This document shows positions 9,397 to 18,444 of a DNA stretch of 49,168 nucleotides, piece after piece. A program made the position numbers and the translations under genes. Where the stretch lies: contig JASHOD010000003.1 in the NCBI GenBank assembly GCA_030041295.1, positions 1 through 49,168 of the forward strand. The letters run 5' to 3'. The DNA is from Nitrososphaerales archaeon. GTDB taxonomy: Archaea > Thermoproteota > Nitrososphaeria > Nitrososphaerales > CADDZS01. The notes beneath the pieces were generated by a model. That model searched no databases. It was given only the letters and a program-made list of their open reading frames with translations, and was not told the origin of the DNA. Within the stretch, counting starts at the first letter, position 1; each line of letters begins with the position of its first letter.

Positions 9397-10395
9397 ATGA
9401 AGTTCGGTTATCACCCGCTTTGCGATCTATACAATCCGGACAGAGTTTTGAATGAGACAGTGCTTGCAGAGAAATTTGGATTTAAGCACGTCTTCTTTCC
9501 GGATCACTTTCATCCTTGGACGCTTTCCGAAGGCTCATCTTTTGCTTGGACAATTATAGCTTCTGCGGCCGAGCGAACAGAAGATTTGAAGCTCGGAACT
9601 GCTGTTACTTCTCCGATCCAAAGATATCACCCTGCAATAGTGGCACAAGCGTTTTCGACTCTTGCTGCAACTTATGAAGGACGTATCTTTCTAGGAGTGG
9701 GATCCGGTGAGAGACTTAACGAAGTGCCACTTGGACTTGAACCACCAAAACCTAGCATAAGGACGCAAATGATGGAAGAGGCAGTCCAAGTTATCAAGAG
9801 ACTATGGTCTGAGGAGTACGTCAATTTCTCCGGGAGGTTCTATTCTTTGAAAAATGCACGACTCTTCACTAAACCGAAAGAGAAGATACCTTTGTACATA
9901 TCAGCATTCGGCCCAAAGGCCGCAGAGATCGCTGGTAGACTAGGCGACGGCCTGATTACAGGAAACCTGCCGGAAGATTACCTGAAAAACACACTTTTGC
10001 AAGCTTTTGAGACGGGAACCAAAAGGAGAACCGATGAGGCAAGCGAAGAAGTCAAAAAAATCGCTGAGTTGATTGTATCCTACGATAAGGATTATGACAA
10101 GGCCGTCGAAGCATGTAGACCTTTTGCTGCCGTCTTGTCACCACTTGCAGCCCAAACAACCTCAGCAGATCCGAGAGAGTTAAAGGAGATAGCTGATAGC
10201 GCAGATAGTAAAACAATTGCTGAAGCAATGCTGGCCACAACAGACATCGAGAGAATTATTAGAGCGCTAGAGAAATTCGAAAAGTTGGGATTTGATATCG
10301 TCGAAATAGCGAGTCTGGCTTCCGATTGCGAAGGCTTCTTGAAATTGTTTAGAGATAGCGTAGCACCGCATTTCGCCAAAGACCAATCCAACTAG
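9397..10395 (+). CDS. LLM-class (F420/flavin-dependent) oxidoreductase
   Basis: 332 residues of the bacterial luciferase-like TIM barrel. The N-terminus (MKFGYHPL...FPDHFHPW) and the stretch LGTAVTSPIQRYHPAIVAQAFSTL...GRIFLGVGSGERLNE closely follow the F420-dependent glucose-6-phosphate dehydrogenase group. That group oxidises a sugar phosphate, alcohol or similar hydride donor with coenzyme F420. The substrate is uncertain. The start is ATG with no clear ribosome site but an AT-rich stretch just before it. It stands alone between the hydroxyacid dehydrogenase and a convergent SCP2 gene. Confidence 0.88.
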   Translation: MKFGYHPLCDLYNPDRVLNETVLAEKFGFKHVFFPDHFHPWTLSEGSSFAWTIIASAAERTEDLKLGTAVTSPIQRYHPAIVAQAFSTLAATYEGRIFLGVGSGERLNEVPLGLEPPKPSIRTQMMEEAVQVIKRLWSEEYVNFSGRFYSLKNARLFTKPKEKIPLYISAFGPKAAEIAGRLGDGLITGNLPEDYLKNTLLQAFETGTKRRTDEASEEVKKIAELIVSYDKDYDKAVEACRPFAAVLSPLAAQTTSADPRELKEIADSADSKTIAEAMLATTDIERIIRALEKFEKLGFDIVEIASLASDCEGFLKLFRDSVAPHFAKDQSN

Positions 10396-10432
10396 TGGTA
10401 TGGCGCTGTTTGCTATGCTTTTGTTTTTGCTC

Positions 10433-10768
10433 CTAGCTTAAAAGATCTTGCAGGCGCATCAAGTCGTCCATGGATCCCTTGGCTTTTAGTTTGCCTGTCA
10501 TATAGGCTGTCATGGCGTTTGCTGACTTATTAATAATTGACTCTAATAGGCTATTCGAAACAGTGATCGTGATGTCTGAGTCGGGCAAACTCTTTCTTTC
10601 GAATGCACTCAGTTTCCCGTCGTTAAGCGTGAAAACATAATCTTCCTTGATGTCCGAAAGGGAGAACTGAAGTGTCTTTGAGAAACCCTTCAACGACTGC
10701 TGAAAAGATTGGTCTTCAAGACGTTCCTTGATTTTTTTAATCGAGGCAGGCACAGAATCCGATGACAT
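10433..10768 (-). CDS. SCP2 sterol-binding-like domain protein
   Basis: 111 residues forming a single SCP2 domain: a hydrophobic beta-rich core (LQFSLSDIKEDYVFTLNDGKL), then SDITITVSNSLLESIINKSANAMTAYMTGKLKAKGSMDDLMRL, which is the family's acidic DxTI...GK.K..G signature. Such domains bind lipid or acyl chains and often accompany acyl-CoA metabolism. No membrane segment is seen, so it should be cytoplasmic. It diverges from the class II aldolase gene with 74 bases between the starts. The actual ligand is unknown. ATG start. Confidence 0.85.
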   Translation of the reverse strand: MSSDSVPASIKKIKERLEDQSFQQSLKGFSKTLQFSLSDIKEDYVFTLNDGKLSAFERKSLPDSDITITVSNSLLESIINKSANAMTAYMTGKLKAKGSMDDLMRLQDLLS

Positions 10769-10842
10769 AGATTATAATTCACATCAAAGGAAACAATTGT
10801 TAAATGAACCAAATAAAGTATACTTGAACAGGCCAAAGTTTT

Positions 10843-11505
10843 TTGCAAGAAGAGGATCAAGAAGAGCTGCTCCTTCGAAGACAGATTTTGGATTACGGTT
10901 TGAAAGCATACGATAGTGGTTTCGTAACTGAGACGGAAGGGAATTTGAGTATCAGAGTTGCTGAAAATCGTTTTCTTGTAAGTCCATCCCATGTACCATA
11001 TGAAAAGAGAAAACCTAGCGATTTGGTCGTTATAGATTCAGAAGGTAAGGTGCTGGCTGGAGAAAGACGTCCCACTTCTGAATGGAGAATGCATCTTGCT
11101 GTGTATAAGGCAAGGCAGGATGTGAATGCAATCGTTCACGCTCATCCCGTCTACTGCTCAATTCTTGCTGTAATCGGTGAACCCTTGCCTCCCGTGCTCG
11201 ATGAAATGCTGCCATATCTTGGTGGTGTAGTCGAAGTAAGTGAGTTCGCTCCTGCTGGTAGTGCTGAGATAGGACAGTCAGTTACGAAATCCTTGGGGAA
11301 CAGAGCAGCTGTTCTGATATCAAATCACGGGAACTTGTGTGTTGGAAAGAATATGAGCAGAGCTTTTCAGACGGCCAAATATGTTGAAAAGTACGCTAAG
11401 ATATACGTTAGCGCTCTCTCTTTAGGAAAGGTTCGACTTGTTCCCGAAGGTAGACAGAAGCAGCAGGGCCCAATCTATGAGTACCTAAAGAACATGGATT
11501 GGTAG
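10843..11505 (+). CDS. Class II aldolase/adducin family protein
   Basis: 220 residues, the normal size for L-fuculose-1-phosphate-aldolase-like enzymes. The phosphate loop GNLSIRV is near residue 36, the catalytic glutamate is in PTSEWRMH, and the zinc histidines are in the HAHP pair and ISNHGNLC further on. The family cleaves a sugar phosphate to dihydroxyacetone phosphate and an aldehyde, or acts as an epimerase or decarboxylase on sugar acids. In this cluster it would be the carbon-carbon bond-cleaving step after kinase and dehydrogenases. The start is TTG, with the AT-rich AAATAAAGTATA about 30 bases upstream as a likely TATA box for a leaderless message. Confidence 0.92.
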   Translation: MQEEDQEELLLRRQILDYGLKAYDSGFVTETEGNLSIRVAENRFLVSPSHVPYEKRKPSDLVVIDSEGKVLAGERRPTSEWRMHLAVYKARQDVNAIVHAHPVYCSILAVIGEPLPPVLDEMLPYLGGVVEVSEFAPAGSAEIGQSVTKSLGNRAAVLISNHGNLCVGKNMSRAFQTAKYVEKYAKIYVSALSLGKVRLVPEGRQKQQGPIYEYLKNMDW

Positions 11506-11678
11506 CTCAAGGGGAAAAAGAAGTCGTGCGTGGTCTTGTAGTTTAAAGCCAGGTCTGGTGTAGCCGCTGATTTCTGGCCAACATGAGTTCCTCTTTTAGT
11601 CATGGAGATTACTCCTTTTGCTTGAAGTCGTCTCAGTCTTTCGTTAATAATCCTTGATATGAGATCATCCATTCGCAC
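11475..11678 (-). pseudogene. Possible fragment of a winged-helix regulator
   Basis: A 67-codon minus-strand frame overlaps the aldolase 3' end by 31 bases. Its first 35 residues (DLISRIINERLRRLQAKGVI followed by SMTKRGTHVG) have the recognition-helix and wing spacing seen in small winged-helix regulators, with RL.RL...G.I then KRG. The remainder resembles no domain and looks random. It may be a remnant of a regulator cut by rearrangement, or a chance frame. It is listed because the first half is too helix-like to ignore. Confidence 0.25.
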
Positions 11679-11764
11679 CAGCTCGATTTGAATTGCTTTG
11701 ATAGATTAGGAAATTGTCTTGTTGAAGGCTGGTTCAAACCGCCTTTGCCAATAAATGACAAGGG

Positions 11765-12580
11765 TCAAGCCATGATTTTTAGACTTAACATGTCTCGAGC
11801 CTCCTCGGGAGTGGCTATTTCTCTTCCTGCCTTTCTTGCGATTTCAGCGATTCGTGCAACTAGAGCAGCATTATTCTCAGCTAGGGCACCTGGTTCTAGA
11901 AAGGGATAATCCTCTGTTCCAACGCGTACATGGCCTCCATTTGCTATTGCAAGCAAGAGAATTTTTGTTTGAGACGGATCCATTATGCTAGCAGAATGAA
12001 TAGTTCCCGAAGGAAGATACTTTACTCTTTGAAAATATTCATCTGGCTCAGGCGGTGACCAGCTGCCTCCCGGCCAGCCAAAAAACAGGGTAACAAAATA
12101 TGGCTTACGTACTAGTCCTCCTTTCTCTAGATAACGCAGATTCCATACCGCACCATGGTGCCATGCTTCGAACTCTGGTACAACATTGTACTTTAGACAA
12201 AGCTTTGCGTATTCCTCTAGTTCTGACTTTGGATGCAATATATTGAAGGCTTCCTTCGTAAACTGCTCGTCATGATGGGTAAGAATGATTGAAATCATTT
12301 CAGGTCGGTATTCAAAAATCGGCCTCCTAATTTCAAGAGACTCGCCTGAGAGGCCACACTGTATCAAAATGTCTGACTTTTCCCTGATTTTTTTTATTGT
12401 GTCTCTTTGTAGACCTGAGGCATGTATGTGAATGATACTTGCTCCAGCTTTGCGACATTCGTAAGCATCATCTGCAAATTCTTCTGGTGTTGCTGGAAAG
12501 TTCTTAGCTTCTGGATATATCCAGGAGGAGTTCGGGGTAACTGTAATAATCAACTTGGCTTGTTTTTGTTCCGTGCTCAT
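11765..12580 (-). CDS. BKACE-family beta-keto acid cleavage enzyme (DUF849)
   Basis: From the ATG at 12580 the protein is 271 residues, normal for the BKACE family, whose zinc enzymes condense a beta-keto acid with acetyl-CoA and split it into acetoacetate and a new CoA ester. The zinc HxH motif is visible as IIHIHASG near residue 49, and the zinc-binding histidine-glutamate region as EAWHHGAVWNL. The TIM-barrel segments ELVITVTPN and VRVGTEDYPF match the family. A GTG/ATG-like start 12 codons further upstream adds an unsupported leader. It is transcribed away from a cyclase-family gene. The substrate among BKACE subgroups (3-keto-5-aminohexanoate, dehydrocarnitine and others) is not predictable here. 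Confidence 0.88.
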   Translation of the reverse strand: MSTEQKQAKLIITVTPNSSWIYPEAKNFPATPEEFADDAYECRKAGASIIHIHASGLQRDTIKKIREKSDILIQCGLSGESLEIRRPIFEYRPEMISIILTHHDEQFTKEAFNILHPKSELEEYAKLCLKYNVVPEFEAWHHGAVWNLRYLEKGGLVRKPYFVTLFFGWPGGSWSPPEPDEYFQRVKYLPSGTIHSASIMDPSQTKILLLAIANGGHVRVGTEDYPFLEPGALAENNAALVARIAEIARKAGREIATPEEARDMLSLKIMA

Positions 12581-12802
12581 GACTAATCTTCTGATTTTGC
12601 ATTGAAATTTAAGCATTCTACTAGAGTATTGTATGTATCAAAAGTCCTCGCAATGTGCGCGCCAGAAATCTGCACAATTTGGAAATTCAGGGAAAGATTA
12701 ATAGTTTCCAAAGGACTGATGAAATGACTTGTTTCGCGAATAGCCGCATAATTATAATAAGAAAAATCAAATAACAAACTAGTTGAGAGAAAAAGGATTA
12801 CA

Positions 12803-13687
12803 ATGTCAGATGATTGGTATCCATCAAAATGGGGAAGCGATGATGAGATAGGGGCATTGAATCTTGTATCGTCTTCTAAGATCCTTACAGCAGCTCGTCT
12901 AGTAAGGTCAGGCAGGATCTACAATCTTGCACACATCCTTGAAAACGGCATACCCAGTCATCCATTTCATGGGCAATTTCTTTACTCTACTTTTCATAGA
13001 CATATACTAGATCTAAGAAGCCCCGGGAAAAAGAATGATGCTGGCGGGATGAACACGAGGCTTGAGATGGCTGACCACACAGGTACACACTTAGATGGCT
13101 TAAATCACATCTCCATAGGAGAACGTCTTTACAATGGCTACATTGCTGAAGAAATAACGGATACTTTTGGAACTACGAAACTTGGGATGGAACGGACTCC
13201 ACCAATTTTTACGCGTGGAGTGTTCTTGGATATTGCTTCTTTAAAGCAAGTAGCTAACTTGGAAGCTGGACATGCCATTGATTTGGAGGAGATTAAATTA
13301 TCTCTTGATCAAAGTCGGCTCTCTGTGATGCCTGGTGATGCAGTAATGATTCGAACAGGATGGGCACGATTTTGGATGTCAGACAATAAGAAATTTCTCG
13401 GGCCCTGCCCAGGAATAGAACTATCCGCAGCTAAATTTCTTGTTGATTGTGGGGCTGCAGTGGTGGGGTCAGATACTTGGAACGTAGAGGTCGATCCTAC
13501 TCCGGAACTTCGAGGGGCCGATGCCGTCCATCAGCATTTACTTACGAAGAATGGGGTAAGAATGATAGAGAATCTATTCCTTGAGGAACTCGCCAATGAT
13601 AAAATCTTTGAATGTCTTTTTGTATGTCTCCCTCTGCGAATCAAGGGAGGAACAGGTTCACCGATTACACCTGTCGCTATAATTTGA
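12803..13687 (+). CDS. Cyclase-family hydrolase (kynurenine formamidase-like)
   Basis: 294 residues with the family metal motif HTGTHLDGLNHI near residues 92-103 and a second histidine-rich region around GSDTWNVEVDP and VHQHLL. These metal-dependent enzymes hydrolyse formamides, lactones or amides, and include isatin hydrolase and N-formylkynurenine formamidase. MIRTGWARFW and the GGTGSPITPVAII ending are typical of the longer cyclase group. The start is ATG with AAAAAGGA eight bases upstream, and an AT-rich CATAATTATAATAAG stretch 40-54 bases upstream as promoter. The BKACE gene is divergent. A lactonase role in the sugar-acid pathway is a reasonable guess only. Confidence 0.85.
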   Translation: MSDDWYPSKWGSDDEIGALNLVSSSKILTAARLVRSGRIYNLAHILENGIPSHPFHGQFLYSTFHRHILDLRSPGKKNDAGGMNTRLEMADHTGTHLDGLNHISIGERLYNGYIAEEITDTFGTTKLGMERTPPIFTRGVFLDIASLKQVANLEAGHAIDLEEIKLSLDQSRLSVMPGDAVMIRTGWARFWMSDNKKFLGPCPGIELSAAKFLVDCGAAVVGSDTWNVEVDPTPELRGADAVHQHLLTKNGVRMIENLFLEELANDKIFECLFVCLPLRIKGGTGSPITPVAII

Positions 13688-13707
13688 CCTGCATTTTGCA
13701 TGTTACC

Positions 13708-13728
13708 GTCCAACTCAGTAAATTGGAC
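13708..13728. terminator. Hairpin after the cyclase-family gene
   Basis: GTCCAA is followed nine bases later by its complement TTGGAC, twenty bases after the stop codon at 13687. This may end the cyclase transcript. A weak T-poor tail follows, so it could instead be chance. Confidence 0.3.
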
Positions 13729-13914
13729 AGTGCGGCAGTATAAAATTAATAAACGAATCCTCCTTTATCGACACCTGAGTTTATCGAGTGGAGAATAGCA
13801 GGATTCTGACCTATGTCATAGCCAAGGAATTCAAGCAATTGATGAATACGGAATTTAGCGAGTGATCAAGAGAAAATTCTTAGAGCACGTTTACAGAAAG
13901 AAGAGTGGTCTCAA

Positions 13915-14577
13915 ATGCCTGATCAAAATGTACGAATTCTGACGATTGATGCTGAGAAATATTTGGAGACTACGGTATCAGCACGCGATTCTGTGTTAAG
14001 CGATCTCGAAAAACATGCCGAAAATTACAAAATCCCAATCTTAGGGCCACATGTTGGATCTTTTCTTTCAATAATTGCTCGTGGTTGTGGGGCAAAGAAT
14101 ATCCTGGAAATTGGCACAGCTTCAGGTTATTCAGGCATATGGCTTGCTAGAGCCGCGGCCGCTAATTCTGGCAAATTAATAACGATTGAAAATGATCCGA
14201 AAATGAGAGATATCGCTGAAAAATCATTCAAAAAAGCAGCTCTCTCAAAGTTTGTCAAAGTCGTGCTTGCAGATGCAAGAGATGCAGTACCTATGTTGGC
14301 AAATTCAAGGAAGGCCAAGTTCGATTTGATTCTTATGGATGTCGGAGAAAAGAAGCTATATATCGAACTGCTCGATGACTGCGTTAGAGCGCTAAAGAAA
14401 GGTGGGATATTTATCGCCGATGACACCCTTTGGCATGGATCTGTGGTCGTACCTACAGAAAGTGATCCTGATACCAGAACAATGCGGAATTTCAACAAGC
14501 AACTATTGAAGGACAAAAGGTTGGAATCTGTTATAATCCCCATTGGCGATGGTTTGACCATCGCCTTGAAGAAGTAG
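13915..14577 (+). CDS. Class I SAM O-methyltransferase (COMT-like)
   Basis: 220 residues with the SAM-binding motif ILEIGTASGYSGIWLARAA near residue 62 and an acidic second-strand motif (ITIEND). Metal-binding aspartates in LILMDVGEKK and FIADDTLWHG are the catechol O-methyltransferase-type set. This group methylates hydroxyls of small aromatics, often with a divalent metal. The acceptor is unknown. No partner gene is tightly linked; an AKR lies convergent 64 bases downstream. The start is ATG, preceded by an AGAAGAGTGG stretch. Confidence 0.9.
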   Translation: MPDQNVRILTIDAEKYLETTVSARDSVLSDLEKHAENYKIPILGPHVGSFLSIIARGCGAKNILEIGTASGYSGIWLARAAAANSGKLITIENDPKMRDIAEKSFKKAALSKFVKVVLADARDAVPMLANSRKAKFDLILMDVGEKKLYIELLDDCVRALKKGGIFIADDTLWHGSVVVPTESDPDTRTMRNFNKQLLKDKRLESVIIPIGDGLTIALKK

Positions 14578-14640
14578 TAGTTTATAGTCTGGCATCAAAT
14601 TCTTAAGGAAATCCTTGCAATTACTGCCTCACCAAAAGGT

Positions 14641-15603
14641 TCAAGGAAAATAGCTAATCTTTGTCTCCGCTAGCACTTTGGATATCCTTGAAACCTCTTG
14701 CTCTTCCATCTTCCAACCGGAAGCTCCTGCATTTTCTCGTGCTTGAACTCCATTTTTTGCTCCGGGGATAGGGATTACGTCAGACCCTGCATAAACTAGC
14801 CAATTCAAAGCAACTTGAGAAACTGTCTTTCCGTGATAAGTTGCAATTTCTTTAATTATTTTGTTGACGCGTTCTACTTGAGCCATGTTTTCAGGCAAAG
14901 AGAATATGCTAGATTTGGTTGCCCTGTAATCGCCAGGCAATTTGCCAAGAGTATATTTTCCTGTGAGTGCTCCTTGGGCCATGGGGCTCCAAGCTATTAT
15001 GCTTATAGAATTCTTACGACAAAAGGGCATCACCTCTTCTTCTATCTCTCTTTGCAGCATGTTGTATCTCAGTTGATTTGATACAATCTCCGCCTTTGAA
15101 AGTATCGTGAGGGCCTCCTCTAAATCCCGCACAGCAAAATTACTGACACCAATTGCTCTGATCTTTCCATCTCGATAGAGTTTCTCCAATGATTTCATTG
15201 TGTATTTTAGGGGGATTTGTTCCCAAGGATCTGGCCAATGTACCTGGTAGAGGTCGATCTCTCGTACTCCCAAGCGTTCTATACTAGCGTTGCAGGCTTT
15301 TTGCAACTCATCATATCTGAGGTGCTGACCGTACACCTTGGAGGCGACGATGAAATTTTCACGCCCAAATTTTTTGAGGGCCTTACCAACCACACGCTCG
15401 CTCTCTCCTTGGCCGTACTCTTCGGCCGTGTCGATAAAATTGACACCGACCTCTTTTGAGACGCCGATCGCATCGAATATTTCTTCCTCGACATAAGGCC
15501 AACCAGCTTGCGCACCACTTGCTTGCATAGCTCCTATTCCAATTTGCGAGACCATCGGCCCGGTTTTGCCAAGCTTTACGTATTCCAACTGACGAATCGA
15601 CAT
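14641..15603 (-). CDS. Aldo/keto reductase
   Basis: From the ATG at 15603 the protein has 320 residues, the family norm. A longer frame to 15804 adds 67 unrelated residues and would overlap glpK, so it was rejected. The catalytic tetrad is visible as D and Y in FIDTAEEYG, K in VASKVYG and H in LYQVHWPDP. The NADP-binding features IIAWSPMAQGAL and IPIPGAKN are present. It reduces aldehydes or ketones, often of sugars, with NAD(P)H. It is transcribed divergently from glpK across 63 bases. Confidence 0.9.
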   Translation of the reverse strand: MSIRQLEYVKLGKTGPMVSQIGIGAMQASGAQAGWPYVEEEIFDAIGVSKEVGVNFIDTAEEYGQGESERVVGKALKKFGRENFIVASKVYGQHLRYDELQKACNASIERLGVREIDLYQVHWPDPWEQIPLKYTMKSLEKLYRDGKIRAIGVSNFAVRDLEEALTILSKAEIVSNQLRYNMLQREIEEEVMPFCRKNSISIIAWSPMAQGALTGKYTLGKLPGDYRATKSSIFSLPENMAQVERVNKIIKEIATYHGKTVSQVALNWLVYAGSDVIPIPGAKNGVQARENAGASGWKMEEQEVSRISKVLAETKISYFP

Positions 15604-15666
15604 ATTAGTAAAAATGGAGCATTTGTTAATGTTAGGATTGGCTATCAACGGGAAGTCTAACCTATC

Positions 15667-17208
15667 ATGAGAAAAGTCAGTAGCGGAGGTAGTCTCCTTC
15701 TGGGAATCGACCAAGGCACCAGCGGAACCAGATGTGTTGCCTTCGATGCCGCAGGATCCATGATTTCGTATGCCTATGTTCCTCACCAAAGTCTGTTCCC
15801 CCATCCGGGCTGGGTAGAACAGGATCCCATAGAGCTGTGGCTCAAAACGAAGTATGTGATAAAAAAATGTCTAAGAATAGGAAAGATCGCTACCTCCAGG
15901 ATAAAGGCTATCGGCATCACAAACCAGAGAGAAACAACGATAGTTTGGGACAGGAAGACAGGAGTCCCTATCTACAATGCGATCGTCTGGGAAGACGGCA
16001 GAACAAATGATATCTGCAAGCAACTGGATGCGGAGCGTCTCTCCGGTGAAATCAAATCCAAGACGGGCCTTCCCGTCAGCGCATATTTTTCAGCTACCAA
16101 GATAAAGTGGCTCCTTGACAATATCCCGGATGCAAAGCGGAAGGCTATAGCGGGTGATCTCATTTTCGGGACGGTCGACTCTTGGCTTATATGGAACTTG
16201 ACTCGCGGAAAGGAACCTCGACTCGGAAAACCCTCCCACCTTACAGATCATACAAACGCTTCTCGAACTATGCTTCTTGATATCAGGAAGCTTCGATGGT
16301 CTCAGGAGCTCCTCGAATATTTCGGGATTCCCGCCTGTATTCTTCCCGAAATAAGGTCGAGTTCGTCTGAGGACCCGTACGGTTACACGTCTCTCGATGG
16401 CCCTCTCGGTCGAGAGGTACCGATATGCGGAGATCTCGGAGACCAGCAGGCCTCCTTTTTCGGCCAAGCCTGCTTCGAAACCGGAGATGCAAAGAACACC
16501 TATGGAACTGGGTCTTTCCTTCTGCAGAACGTCGGAACAGATCCCGTCTTTTCAAATCATGGGCTCGTGTCCACAGTAGGATTCACCCTCTCAAACGGCG
16601 ACAGAGCCTACGCTTTGGAAGGGTCGGTGTCTACATCAGGAGTTGCCCTAAATTGGTTAGCAGACAATCTAGGCCTGATGGGCAATCCGAGAAGTTTCGA
16701 ATTCGAATCCTTGGCAAAGGAAGGCTCTTCTGGCGTCTGCTTCGTCCCTGCCTTATCCGGGCTATTCGCACCCAACTGGGATCCTTTGGCCAGAGGCCTC
16801 ATTATCGGGTTGACCCAGTTCACGCGAAAGGAGCATATTGTCCACGCGGCACTGGATGCCATATGTTTTCAGACGAGAGACGTGGTCGAAGCTATGAAGA
16901 GCGATACCGGCGTCTCGATCAGCCAGCTCAAGGCAGACGGAGGAGTTTCGGACAATGGGTACCTGATGCAACTACAAGCTGACATACTTGGTATCTCTAT
17001 AGTTAGACCGAAGTCAATCGAATGCACCGCGACTGGCGCCGCATTTGCAGCGGGACTTGGCGCGAAGATCTTTAAAGACCTGAGGGAGATCCGCGGACTC
17101 TGGAAGTCAGGAAGATCGTTCCATCCAAAGTGGACGGATGCACAAAGGAGCGGATCGTACGCCCTATGGAGAAAAGCTGTCGACAGAACCAGAGGATGGC
17201 TGGCTTGA
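15667..17208 (+). CDS. glpK: Glycerol kinase
   Basis: 513 residues, standard for GlpK. The N-terminal LLLGIDQGTSGTRCVAFD, the ITNQRETTIVWDRKTG / YNAIVWEDGRT block and the second-domain GDLGDQQASFFGQACF / YGTGSFLLQNVG are the specific glycerol-kinase signatures, with the substrate residues RE and W in those motifs. It makes sn-glycerol-3-phosphate with ATP for the dehydrogenase encoded 51 bases downstream. In archaea the product may also feed lipid synthesis. The coding sequence is visibly richer in G and C at third positions than the genes before 15 kb. ATG start. Confidence 0.95.
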   Translation: MRKVSSGGSLLLGIDQGTSGTRCVAFDAAGSMISYAYVPHQSLFPHPGWVEQDPIELWLKTKYVIKKCLRIGKIATSRIKAIGITNQRETTIVWDRKTGVPIYNAIVWEDGRTNDICKQLDAERLSGEIKSKTGLPVSAYFSATKIKWLLDNIPDAKRKAIAGDLIFGTVDSWLIWNLTRGKEPRLGKPSHLTDHTNASRTMLLDIRKLRWSQELLEYFGIPACILPEIRSSSSEDPYGYTSLDGPLGREVPICGDLGDQQASFFGQACFETGDAKNTYGTGSFLLQNVGTDPVFSNHGLVSTVGFTLSNGDRAYALEGSVSTSGVALNWLADNLGLMGNPRSFEFESLAKEGSSGVCFVPALSGLFAPNWDPLARGLIIGLTQFTRKEHIVHAALDAICFQTRDVVEAMKSDTGVSISQLKADGGVSDNGYLMQLQADILGISIVRPKSIECTATGAAFAAGLGAKIFKDLREIRGLWKSGRSFHPKWTDAQRSGSYALWRKAVDRTRGWLA

Positions 17209-17259
17209 TTAAGTCCTTCGCACAAGAGCTTGAGTCGAGGAACTGGGAGCATTTCTAAA

Positions 17260-18444
17260 ATGAACACAGATGTCGTCATCATAGGAGCGGGTGCCACCGG
17301 TCTTTTTGTTGCCCTTGACCTCTCTCTTAGAGGAGCACATGTGGTTGTCCTCGACAGGCAGGGCATCGCCCGAGGCACTTCAGGTAGGTTTCACGGACTG
17401 CTTCACAGCGGAGCAAGGTACGCAGTGGGTGACAGGAAAGCGGCAGAAGAGTGCGTGGCGGAAAGTGCCTTAATATCTCGGATGGCCAAGCACGCGGTGT
17501 TCGATTCAGGTAGTTACTTCGTGGCATTCACGGGAGACGATGATGCATACATCGACAGTTTCAGGACGGCTCTAAAGAAAGCAAACATCAACAGCGAAGA
17601 AGCGACTGTATCCAACCTTCTCCAACGGGAGCCGAAAATCAACAAGGATGCATACTGTGCAATTGCAGTCCCCGACAAGGTGATAGACCCCTTCAGGTTC
17701 CTAGCAAGTGTGGCCTACATGGCGAAGAATAAGGGAGCAATGTTCCATCTTCACAGTGAAGCGACCGAGATATCAAAATCTGGTATTGTAAAGACCGACG
17801 ACGGACTGGAACTGACTGGAAAAGTAGTTATCAATTCTGCCGGACCCTGGGCGGGAGAAGTGGCTTCTCTCTTTGGTAATGAGCTCGACCTTATGCCAAC
17901 TATTGGGTTAATGCTCGTTTACAGCCCACGGTTAGTCAACGTAGTTGTAAACCACCTAAGGCCTCCCTCAGATGGCGACATTGTGTTGCCATTCTACAAT
18001 ACGAACATCTTGGGAACCACGGCTCAAGTGGTAGAAGACATTAACAAAATTATGGTCAACGACGAGGATCTGCAGGACCTCATCTACGAAGGCTCCAAAA
18101 TGATCCCGGATCTTAGGAAAATGGAGTATGCCAGATCCTACTACTCTGCTCGTCCTCTCTTTGAAGGATCCAATCCGCGCGAGGTATCGAGAGACTTCGA
18201 AATTGTCGACAACGATCCCTTTGTCACTATCCTTGGGGGCAAGCTGACTACTTGCAGATTGATAGCAGAAAAGGTGTCTGACCTCGTCTCGAAGAAACTG
18301 GGACTCGATGCCACCTGCTCGACAAAACGCATACAGTTAGAGGACGTCTTACTGCACAGTGGACCATTCAGCGGCACAGTCGGAGAAGAAGTTTACAATC
18401 TTGGCGCAAATTTCTCTGCGTTGGAGAGAGACATATCATCTTGA
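17260..18444 (+). CDS. glpA: FAD-dependent glycerol-3-phosphate dehydrogenase (GlpA-type)
   Basis: From the ATG at 17260 (GGGAG about 11 bases upstream) the protein is 394 residues. The FAD motif VVIIGAGATGLFVALDLSLRG opens the chain and ARGTSGRFHGLLHSGARYAV is the GlpA family signature. ILGGKLTTCR near the end closes the FAD site. It oxidises glycerol-3-phosphate to dihydroxyacetone phosphate. E. coli GlpA is about 540 residues with a C-terminal BFD-like iron-sulfur domain; that tail is missing here, and no GlpB or GlpC follows, so the electron acceptor is open. It follows glpK and overlaps the start of the next gene by four bases. Confidence 0.92.
   Translation: MNTDVVIIGAGATGLFVALDLSLRGAHVVVLDRQGIARGTSGRFHGLLHSGARYAVGDRKAAEECVAESALISRMAKHAVFDSGSYFVAFTGDDDAYIDSFRTALKKANINSEEATVSNLLQREPKINKDAYCAIAVPDKVIDPFRFLASVAYMAKNKGAMFHLHSEATEISKSGIVKTDDGLELTGKVVINSAGPWAGEVASLFGNELDLMPTIGLMLVYSPRLVNVVVNHLRPPSDGDIVLPFYNTNILGTTAQVVEDINKIMVNDEDLQDLIYEGSKMIPDLRKMEYARSYYSARPLFEGSNPREVSRDFEIVDNDPFVTILGGKLTTCRLIAEKVSDLVSKKLGLDATCSTKRIQLEDVLLHSGPFSGTVGEEVYNLGANFSALERDISS

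Noticed and set aside
15604..15804. 67-residue N-terminal extension of the aldo/keto reductase
   Set aside because: It has no family similarity, overlaps the start of glpK, and a good ATG lies at 15603.
16690..16715. tRNA-like TTCGAATCC motif
   Set aside because: It lies inside glpK coding sequence and no cloverleaf can be built around it.
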